Of a stretch of 17,097 nucleotides of DNA, positions 1 to 8,100 are shown in pieces; within the stretch, counting starts at the first letter, position 1; every line of letters begins with the position of its first letter. This DNA is from Isotricha intestinalis (Eukaryota; Ciliophora; Litostomatea; Vestibuliferida; Isotrichidae), in NCBI GenBank assembly GCA_023807065.1, contig JAJJLU010004178.1, forward strand, positions 1 through 17,097, written 5' to 3'. The position numbers and the translations under genes were made by a program. The notes under the pieces were generated by a model. The model made no database searches, had not been told where the DNA came from, and saw only the letters and a program-made list of their open reading frames with translations.

Positions 1-316
1 ATTGCTGAAGATTCTGTAAAAATATTTACATCTTTCATATCAATACTTTCACAAATTAATTTTAATTTTTGTCTTTGAGAAGGAGTATAAAAATCAGGAA
101 CAGAAAATGAAGTTGAAGTATATTTAATTTTTTCTTTTTTAAAAAAAATAATCATTTATTAAATATATAAAATCAGCTAATACATTATTACCTGAAATTT
201 TATTTTCTAAATTCTATTTTTTTTTCGCTAGTTTTATAATGATTTAATTGAAATACATGATTCATTTTTATCTATTTCTAAATTGTAATTATAATCAAAA
301 ATTCTTGATAAATTAT

Positions 317-342
317 TACTGTAAAAGACTGGGCTATCCGGA
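317..342 (+). repeat. Left terminal inverted repeat of the 317-698 element
   Basis: Starts with the TA target dinucleotide (317-318) and runs to GCTATCCGGA. It pairs with 674-698 with one substitution (T320 against the A read from the right copy) and one extra G in 331-333. Confidence 0.85.
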
Positions 343-377
343 AATTGAAATTTTTAAAGGAAATTAGAAAATTTTTG

Positions 378-401
378 CAAATTGGGATAGCCGTGTCTGT
401 A
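378..401 (-). repeat. Third, internal copy of the terminal motif (diverged)
   Basis: Read on the minus strand from 401 it begins TACAGACACGGCTATCCCAA. It shares the TACAG start and the GGCTATCC core with the element ends, but lacks about five bases between them. Its orientation is opposite to the left end at 317, so 317-401 could be an 85-bp miniature element with its own pair of ends. It could also be a relic of a related element inside the larger one. Confidence 0.55.
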
Positions 402-673
402 AAATATATATCCAGACTTATGATAAATAAGATATTTTATTATTAATATATTATATTAAAAATATAAATGTGTATATTAAATTTTATATATTTATAAATG
501 GAAAAATCAGAAGATAGCTTAGAAATAATAAGGGAGATAGATATATAGTTATATTTAATTTAAAATACTGTCAAAAGAAATTTTTGTTCAACCTCAAATT
601 TCTAGAATGTAAAAAAGTTTAATCCTGATATCCATTCTAATACTAAAAATTTTTTCTTATCCGAACTTTCAAA

Positions 674-698
674 TCCGGATAGCCAGTCTTTTACTGTA
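674..698 (-). repeat. Right terminal inverted repeat of the 317-698 element
   Basis: On the minus strand it reads TACAGTAAAAGACTGGCTAT and then CCGGA. It is the near-perfect inverted partner of 317-342, with the TA dinucleotide at 697-698. Confidence 0.85.
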
Positions 699-998
699 TA
701 TGAAAAATCTATATTTAATTTTAAAGAAGATAAGGAATGTTCTCCAAATAATCTATGAGTTTTAGTATAACATATTATTGAATGAAATATTCTTGAAGAA
801 TTATTCATTAAAAGAACTTTAATTATATATATATTTAACATTATTTTCTTTCAAAAAAGTGAATAAAGTGTCTTTGAAGATCCTATATTTATTCCTAAAC
901 TAATTTGTTTATCTGTTTTAAATTCTATTATTTCACTTAAATGAATTTCATTTAGAATTAATATTAAAATATTATTTATATCATTGGGAAAAAATCTC

Positions 999-1073
999 AA
1001 AACCCAAAAAAAAGAATATTGGAAAGAATTTACTGTTTTTATTTTAAAAATGTCTTAAAGTTTTTTGGGTTTT
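999..1073. repeat. 13-bp inverted repeat AAAACCCAAAAAA / TTTTTTGGGTTTT
   Basis: The arms are at 999-1011 and 1061-1073 and match perfectly, including the CCC/GGG core, which is rare in this composition. A second short pair, GTCTTAAA at 1052-1059 and TTTAAGAC at 1085-1092, overlaps it. Both lie in the N-terminal part of the Hsp70-like pseudogene. No function is evident, and low-complexity A/T makes chance pairing plausible. Confidence 0.4.
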
Positions 1074-1348
1074 TCATAAAAATTTTTAAGACCTATTTTC
1101 TTTACTTCATCAAAACTATTTGTTTTTTTACTTTTTTTGGATTATTTTTCATTTTTAATTGAAATCAATATTTAATTAATTATTGAAGAGAGATTATCAT
1201 TAAGTATTTATTCTTATAAATATTTTAAACAAAATATATTATATAAATTAATTTATAGTTATAATAATTAAGAAATTACTTCAAAGAACACCTATATTAA
1301 TAATTATATATTTTATAATATTAAAAAAAAATTTAAAAATTTTTATTA

Positions 1349-2797
1349 ATGATAAAAGACAATAATCAAAGAATCTCAGTAAGAGCATTCCAAGTTCAAA
1401 AAATTCCTCCTCCAAAGAACAAATCAACAAATTCAATGACTTATATAAAAAGCCCAGAACAATTTCCTTTTACATCAACTATAAATTCCTTAGGAACTGT
1501 AAAAAAAAGAGAAGATTTCACAGAAAAGAAAATAATATTTGGAAATCGTTTCGAAATAAATGCATCAAGGCTTTTAGGAAAAGGATCATTTGGTGAAATA
1601 TATATAGCACAAGACATAGAAAAAAATTATCAATATTGTGCATTAAAAATAGAAAATAGGACAAAAAATTATTTTTTAAAAATAGAAAGAAATGTAATGG
1701 AATTAACAAAAAATTCAATTGGATTTCCTCAATTAATAACATTCAATTCTCAAGGAGAAAGTAATTATTTAGCAATGAATTTATTAGGACCAAATTTATA
1801 TGATTTATTCGATGTTTGTGATGGTCATTTTACAATGCAAACAACATTATTAATTGGAATTCAAATGATAAGTAGAATTCAAGAATTACATTCTAAAAAC
1901 TATTTACATAGAGATATTAAACCAGAAAATTTTTTAATTGGAATTGGTTTTCGATCAAATATTATATATATTATTGATTTTGGATTAAGTAAAAAATATA
2001 AAGATTCTAAAATGAATCATTTACCTTATCGTGAACATCGTCCTTTAACAGGAACAACAAGATATGCTTCTATTAATAATCATTTAGGTATTGAACAAAG
2101 TAGAAGAGATGACTTAGAAAGTATTGGTTATGTTTTAATATATTTTATTAAAAAAAAATTACCTTGGCAAGGTATTCAAGGAAGTACTAAGCAAAGTAAA
2201 TATAATAAAATTTTAGAAAAGAAATTAATGATTCCTGTTGAATTATTATGTAAAGATTTACCTATGGAATTTTCAGTTTATTTAAAATATGTTAAAAATT
2301 TGAGATTTGATGAAAGACCTGATTATGATTTTTTAAAAGGTTTATTTATTGATTTATTATGTAGTTTATATACTGAAAAATTTTATTATGATTGGACTTT
2401 GAGATATCCTGATGATGCCAAAAATATTATTTTTCAAACTGCCAAAGAAGAAATGACTAATATTGAAGAAAAGATTAATAATGAAAAAAAAGATGAGAAC
2501 AATTCTTTGGAAAGTTCAAGTGAAAGTTCTATATATAATTCTGAGGAAGATGAAAATAGTGAAGAGGAAAAAAAAAGTGTGAAAAGGAATAGTACTTTTG
2601 AACAAGAAGAAAAGGAAAGTTTAACTAATAATTTAATTAATATTATTAATTCAGAAAAAAAGAAAAATGATGAAAATAAAGATAGAAAAAATAATGAAAT
2701 TGAAATAGATGATAATAAAAAAGAAAATGTTGAAGATGAGGAAAGTGAGGAGATTGAAGAAAGTGAAGAAATTGAGGAAAGTGAAGAGAGAGATTAA
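1349..2797 (+). CDS. Casein kinase 1 family Ser/Thr protein kinase with acidic C-terminal tail
   Basis: The 482-residue protein has a complete CK1-type kinase domain at about 68-345. It shows a glycine loop GKGSFG (77-82), the catalytic lysine in ALK (K100), HRDIKPEN with catalytic D189, and DFG (210-212). TGTTRYAS followed by SIN (241-243) replaces the APE motif of other kinases, the hallmark of CK1. RRDDLESIGYVLIYF and LPWQG follow, as in family members. CK1 enzymes transfer phosphate from ATP to Ser/Thr in acidic or primed contexts. The N-terminal extension (1-67) is polar and unrecognised. From about 365 the protein becomes highly charged (Glu/Lys/Asn/Ser) and ends in three hexapeptide repeats of the type ESEEIE (465-482). 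Such tails often affect localisation or autoregulation, but that is inference here. The start is the first ATG of the frame, after an A/T-only leader. No intron is needed. The 5' neighbour on the other strand is the Hsp70-like pseudogene. Confidence 0.97.
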   Translation: MIKDNNQRISVRAFQVQKIPPPKNKSTNSMTYIKSPEQFPFTSTINSLGTVKKREDFTEKKIIFGNRFEINASRLLGKGSFGEIYIAQDIEKNYQYCALKIENRTKNYFLKIERNVMELTKNSIGFPQLITFNSQGESNYLAMNLLGPNLYDLFDVCDGHFTMQTTLLIGIQMISRIQELHSKNYLHRDIKPENFLIGIGFRSNIIYIIDFGLSKKYKDSKMNHLPYREHRPLTGTTRYASINNHLGIEQSRRDDLESIGYVLIYFIKKKLPWQGIQGSTKQSKYNKILEKKLMIPVELLCKDLPMEFSVYLKYVKNLRFDERPDYDFLKGLFIDLLCSLYTEKFYYDWTLRYPDDAKNIIFQTAKEEMTNIEEKINNEKKDENNSLESSSESSIYNSEEDENSEEEKKSVKRNSTFEQEEKESLTNNLINIINSEKKKNDENKDRKNNEIEIDDNKKENVEDEESEEIEESEEIEESEERD

Positions 2798-3806
2798 ATT
2801 TTTTTCATTTTCTTAAATGAGGATGGGAATATTTTTGAAAAATTTATTTATGTGAATTTGGAAGGAAATATTTTATAATTTGAAATTAAATTATTTTTAT
2901 GTTTTTTAATGTTATATTATTGATAAATAATTTATCAATTAAAGTTGAATTTAATTTATTAAATTTAAATTTTTTATCATGATATATTTTATTTTTTCAT
3001 TTTGAATAATATTTTTTATTGTTATTATATATCAAATTATTTTTAAAATTTTTCAAGTTAGTTTGACTAAGGGAATTCACTTTTTACTATTTTTCATAAT
3101 TTTTCTAAAAAAGCATAATAAAAACCATTTGTTTTTAATTTGATATAAATTATTTCTATAACTTTTAATTTTATTCATTCTAATTTACAATAAACATTTA
3201 TATAATAATTTATTCATAAATAAATAAATATAATTAAATTTTTATAAATCAGTATTTGAATATTAAATAATATTCTTATGGGCTATTTTAAATATGTTAA
3301 ATAAAAACTAAAAAAAATTAAATAGTGAAGAAAATTTTTTAATATATAAATATCAAAGAAAATAAATATAAAAAAATAAAATGAAATTATATCTCTTTCA
3401 TATTAAATATTATTATTGAAATTAAGTTTCAAAAAAGAAATAAGAATAATATAGAATACAAATCAGTTAATTTGAAATGAATTGAAAAAGTGTAAAAAAT
3501 AAATATAAAAGGAGAGATATTTGAAGAAGTAAAAAAATATAATTTATAGATGAACATTTCTCATTCAGATTATTTTCTTTTTAATTAAGTAAATTTAAAT
3601 ATATACTAACAAAAAGTAAAATTTTAAAAAAAATTAATTAGTAAAATGGATTTTTAATTAAATATTTTATTAATGTTATAATTTATAAATTTAATTCTAC
3701 ATTTCATTTTTAAATTTCTTTTTGGTAAAATTAAATTATGAAATATTTTATTAAAATATAAAAAAATTTTTTTTATTATTTGATTTTTCTAGACTAATAT
3801 TAACAA
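2798..3806. other. Gene-free AT-rich convergent intergenic spacer
   Basis: About 1 kb between the 3' ends of the casein kinase gene and the secreted-protein gene. It is almost entirely A/T with frequent stops in all frames. I see no RNA gene, no conserved coding piece and no mobile-element ends. It should contain the two 3' untranslated regions. The only structure noted is the palindrome at 2919-2939. Confidence 0.6.
2919..2939. repeat. 21-bp palindrome downstream of the casein kinase gene
   Basis: Perfect 10-bp arms, ATTGATAAAT and ATTTATCAAT, around a single A. It lies about 120 bp past the casein kinase stop codon. It could fold in the transcript near the 3' end, but palindromes of A/T are expected often by chance here. 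Confidence 0.35.
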
Positions 3807-5018
3807 TTAATCAAATTGAATTCCATTAAGAATTTTACTTATAGTTCTAATCAATTCAGCATTAATAGCTTTATAAATAATATCTTTATTATTTTTAATT
3901 TTTTGTTGTTCATTACTTCCTCCAGGATGTAAAGCATTTTCAATATTCTTATATTTCTTTCTAAATGTTTCACAATCTTTTTTACATTCATCATCAGCAT
4001 TACAATCATCTTCTTTATCACAATAACCATGATATAAATTTGCATCACCAATTCCAGTAGCATAAGAAATTCTCATTTGATTTTTTTCATTAACACAAGC
4101 AACACCAATAACAAAATTAACTCTAGTTTGATAAATTGTATCAATATTACTTGTAAAAAAAGGAAGAATTGTATTTGGTTTATTTTCAATACTTTTTAAT
4201 TGATTCATTAAACTTTGAGGGAATAAATAATGATAAATTATCATTCCATGTGAATTTCCAAAATCAACTGTTACTCTTGTATTAACAATAAATTTGCCAT
4301 AATTATAAGGATAAGGATATTTATTTAAAGTATTTCTTACATGCTCTTTTAATTTATCTATCATTTTTTGATTTTCTAAATCTAAAACTTCATTTAAAAT
4401 TTGAGCATACTTAGCTTTCAAAGTTTCTAAAATTATATTTGTTTCAGTAGTATTGAATCCTCTATATACAATCCTCTTAATTGTATAACAGCTTCTCCAC
4501 CATAAAATTCCATGACATGACTCTGTAGGAACTAAATTATATTGTCTAATTAATTGTCCACTTGTTATTGCTTTAACATAAGCAATATAAATATATTGTG
4601 AATCTATTCTTGCCCCTATTCCGAATGTTGAATCAATTGATGATTGAGTTTTTTTTTGTTCATAAATAAATGAATCATAAATTAATTCTCTTTCTAAATA
4701 TTTTAACTTTTTAAATTTATTTATGATATCTGGAGGAAAACCATGTGTAAATCTTAGTCTATCTATGTCACTGAATAATATCTTATGAAACTTTATTGAG
4801 GTCTCACTTCCTAAATTTTTTATTAGCCTCGTACAACTTTTTGGATAAACTTTTTTATAATTTGATGCGGCATTTCTTAATGCTTTCATTATTTTTTCTT
4901 TTATTTCTTCAGGACTTGAAAGTAAGTTTGGAGTTTGTTTATTATCAAAAGATAATATTCTAAAATTTAATATTGAAATAAATAAAAGGAAAGGTAATAG
5001 AAGTTTTAATTTTAACAT
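3807..5018 (-). CDS. Secreted cysteine-containing protein of unknown family
   Basis: The 403-residue protein starts with a clear signal peptide. Basic residues are followed by a hydrophobic core at about 6-19 (LLLPFLLFISILNF), with cleavage likely near 22-25. No further membrane segment is seen, so it should be secreted or delivered to a vacuole, phagosome or surface. There are eight cysteines in the mature part: C62, C168, C177 and C308, plus a C-terminal cluster C333-x5-C339-x5-C345-x3-C349 in an acidic stretch. An even number of cysteines suits disulfide bonding. The centre includes CHGILWWRSC (168-177) and alternating beta-like segments. I do not recognise the family and assign no function. 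The gene lies downstream of the giant ARM gene on the same strand, with 128 bp between them, which leaves room for its own promoter. It ends in TAA, and the ATG is the first in the frame before the signal peptide. Confidence 0.85.
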   Translation of the reverse strand: MLKLKLLLPFLLFISILNFRILSFDNKQTPNLLSSPEEIKEKIMKALRNAASNYKKVYPKSCTRLIKNLGSETSIKFHKILFSDIDRLRFTHGFPPDIINKFKKLKYLERELIYDSFIYEQKKTQSSIDSTFGIGARIDSQYIYIAYVKAITSGQLIRQYNLVPTESCHGILWWRSCYTIKRIVYRGFNTTETNIILETLKAKYAQILNEVLDLENQKMIDKLKEHVRNTLNKYPYPYNYGKFIVNTRVTVDFGNSHGMIIYHYLFPQSLMNQLKSIENKPNTILPFFTSNIDTIYQTRVNFVIGVACVNEKNQMRISYATGIGDANLYHGYCDKEDDCNADDECKKDCETFRKKYKNIENALHPGGSNEQQKIKNNKDIIYKAINAELIRTISKILNGIQFD

Positions 5019-5146
5019 TTAATTTTTATATTTTATTTTTTTCTTAAATCATTTTATACAACATTGCTAAAATATCTTAATTTTTAATTTTCTTATATTT
5101 AAAATCTGTTAAATTTATTAAAATAATTAATTTAATTATTATTTAA

Positions 5147-8100
5147 TTAATCTTCTTCATATCTCTTTTTCTTTTTCTTTTTCTTTCTAGAACTTCTCTG
5201 TATAGTTTTTCTCATTGTTCTCGTAGCTATTAATTCATATCCATCATCAAAGTCCCATTCATACCGACCTCCAGAAGTTTTTTTAGTATTTCGAATATAA
5301 CTAACTACAATTTCTAAGCAAGTTATCCATTTTTCTGCAGATTCTTCATTATCACACACAACACAAATTATTTTACCATCTTTATCCGAAACTGTAAAAC
5401 AATTATCTGGATTGATATTAATATCATTTTGTCTTATAAAACTATCATCATAAGGTCCTCCAATAATTTCATCTATATTTTCAATATCAATAGTATAATC
5501 ATCTTCTATAGATTTCATTCTTTCTTTAGAATATAATTTTTCTAAATCTTCATCACAATATAAATGAACTTTTGATATTTCTCCATTTTTTTTAACTATA
5601 TTTACCATTTCACCATCTGTTAAAAAGTCTCTAATATCAACTTCTACTGGAGTTACTACTTTAATATCATTTAAATCAACATCTTGAATTTTATCTATAT
5701 TAAATTGTGCCATATTTATTAAAAATATACAACATCTTCCTTCATATTCTATCATTTTTTCATATATTCCCATTTTCTCTATTATTGTATTTATTGTCTC
5801 TGGAACATTTAAATTTTTCATTTTTATTTTATATTCATTCCCTTGAGATGCTAATGTTGAAAATATTCTTAATAATTCTAAAATTGTGTCTGAGTCATCT
5901 TCCTCTAAAATTGATTGTTGAATTGTTTCTATTCCATTTAATTGAATGAAATTTTGAATACAATTTATATTTGAAAGTAATTTTGATATTAATTTTGTTA
6001 CTCTACAATTTTCTTCATCTGTGTTAATTTTATTATTTTCAATTTCCTGTAATAAACTATCTAATAAATCATCAGATATACTTTTACAATTTTTTTCATT
6101 ATTTGATAATATTTCTAATAAATCATATATTACTTTTCTAATTTCACTTTTAGATTTTATATCTAAATTAAATGTAATATTATTTAAACTTTCTTTAACA
6201 TGAAGAAATAAATTACTTTGTTTTATCATTGAATGACTCATTTCATTTCCATTTGCAAAATAGGATAAAATTTTATATATTAAAACTTGAACTCTAATAT
6301 TATCTTTATAAATATCTAATAAATTAAATAAATTGGGAACTGTATCAGAAAAAATGAAATCATCTTTTGAAAGAAAAGTATGTTTATTCATCCCTTCTAA
6401 TAAATATTTAAGTGACATTAAAACTAATTGATTATTCCAATCTTGGCATTTAGTACTTTCATTAACTAAAGTAAAGAATTTAATAATTGATTCATTTTCA
6501 TTATCATGGGAATTAATATTTTTTAATAAAATACCACTTATATAATTTATATTTGCAAGTATATTTGAATTAGAGTAAAATTGTCTTTGTAAAATTTTTA
6601 ATAAATTATGAATTTCATCTAAATTTAATTTCTTAATATTTTCTCCAGTTTCATAATATAAGAAATTACCTAAAGAATGTAAAGCAGTTGTAATATAATA
6701 AATACTATGATTTTTATTTTTTAAAGAATTTTTAATAATTTCTGTAAAATTCATTTTACTTAAAACTCCATTTGACTTTTTAGATATAGTAACATGATCA
6801 ATAGTCTTAATGGAATTTTCTAATATTCCTCTAATAAAATCAAATTTTTTTCTTTCTTTTATTTCATCTAAATCTTTACTAATTAATCTATTCATAATTG
6901 TACTTTTACCAAGAGCATTTCTCAATATCAAAGAAGTAGCTAATCCTTCTTTACTTTTTTTCCTTTTAAACATCATAGAACCAACAAGAGGATTTTTACT
7001 TTTATTATAGTTTTTTATACTTTTTTCAATTGAGGCACTCATTGAAAGAGGATTATTAATGGAATCATCTTCATTTTTTTCTTCTCTAATAACAACAAGA
7101 TCATCATCATCTTCATCATATCTAGTTTGGGAAATCACAGAATTTTTTTTAATAAAATTAACATTTTGAAAAGTTGCTTTTTGCTCTTTTTCTTCAGGAG
7201 GTCTTAATAAAGGTTCAAAATATTTAATCCAATATAATATATTTGATATTATTCCCATCTCACTAAATGCTTCAATATTTTCAATATTGTTTATTACTAA
7301 TGAAGAATATAATTTTGTTAAATTAAATATCATTTCATAATAATTATCATCATCATTCAACTTTGTCACTTCATCTTTTAATTTTGTAATTAAACCACTT
7401 GAAACACATTCTTTACTATATCGAGAATTATCTGCAGTAATTATACTTAAACAATCTAATAAAGAATTAAGATAATTTTTATCATAGAAGAAATTTTGAA
7501 AATTTTCATTTATTTTTTTTAATATTTCTATTTTATCAAAATAAGGGATTAATTTAGTTAACCACATTAAAGAAATACATTTCTGAGTTTTTGATATTAA
7601 AGAAGAATTTCTATCAGTTAATTCAAAGCATTTATTTATTAAAGTTAAAGCATCACCCCAAAAAGAATCAGGTAAAGCATTTTTATTTTCAATACCTTCT
7701 AAATAATTCACTAACATTGACATTATAGCATCTAATAATATAACGTTTCCAGTTTTTTTTCCTAAAGAAATTAAATTATCAAAACCTAATGAATTAAAAA
7801 TTTCTTCAAAACCTTTTTCATTTTTACAAATATTAGAAAATATAATATTATCATATAAAAATATTTTTTGAATATCTTCATTAGATAAATTATCGGGATT
7901 TTCATATAAATATACTATTTCATCAGTTAAATTTTTCATTATTGGAGAATCTATTATAATAGGAATTGTATTATCACTATTTGAACAATCTTGTAAAACA
8001 TTTTTGGAATTCTTATTTAATAAAAGAATTTTTTCATCTGAAAATAAATTTTTATTTTCATCATTTAAATTATTATTTGGTAAGTTTTCAATAAAAGATA

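Larger units (their letters stand above)
317..698. mobile_element. Non-autonomous TA-flanked element (MITE or IES-like) in the Hsp70-like pseudogene
   Basis: A 26-nt sequence at 317-342 (TACTGTAAAAGACTGG..., then GCTATCCGGA) returns in inverted orientation at 698-674 as a 25-nt copy. The two differ by one substitution and one extra G. Both outer ends are TA, and the right end reads TA-CAGT, the form typical of Tc1/mariner elements that duplicate a TA target. The 382-bp span is strongly AT-rich inside and holds no transposase-length frame, so it is non-autonomous. Reading the host pseudogene with the element and one TA removed joins FSY (706-698) to NNLSRIFDYN (from 316) in frame and continues the Hsp70 similarity. 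That independently fixes both boundaries. In a ciliate, an unexcised internal eliminated sequence would look the same. The sequence alone does not separate the two. Confidence 0.8.
1..1152 (-). pseudogene. Hsp70/Hsp110-like chaperone pseudogene, 5' part
   Basis: Minus-strand translation gives ordered pieces of an Hsp70-superfamily ATPase domain in shifting frames. A possible start is the ATG at 1152-1150. Codons 895-854 read GINIGSSKTLYSLF, matching the phosphate-1 loop (family form GIDLGTT). Codons 814-699 contain SSRIFHSIICY and HRLFGE, matching the family's R-TPS-V-F and RLIG blocks. Codons 316-237 contain LSRIFDYNY. Codons 195-149 contain VLADFIYLINDYFF. Codons 101-69 read VPDFYTPSQRQ, matching VPAYF-x-SQRQ. 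Damage that I can see: a frameshift near 1115, TAA at 1057-1055, TGA at 853-851, the insertion at 317-698, TAA and TAG at 236-228, and frameshifts near 240, 212 and 148. The last lies in a T8A6 run. The neighbouring 9-kb gene is intact, so general sequencing error is unlikely. The C-terminal half lies beyond the left edge. Hsp70 versus Hsp110 cannot be decided from this part. Confidence 0.8.

Noticed and set aside
498..548. A 16-residue plus-strand frame (MEKSEDSLEIIREIDI) inside the 317-698 element
   Set aside because: It is too short and isolated to call. It has no transposase motif and no continuation in other frames.
602..841. A stand-alone 79-residue minus-strand gene
   Set aside because: Its first half is a block of the Hsp70-like pseudogene. 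Its last part is sequence of the inserted element, read until a chance TAG.
1..1152. Short introns as the cause of the broken Hsp70-like frame
   Set aside because: GT...AG pairs such as 263-214 or near 840-817 either leave the TGA or TAA in place or create new stops, and the other genes have no introns.
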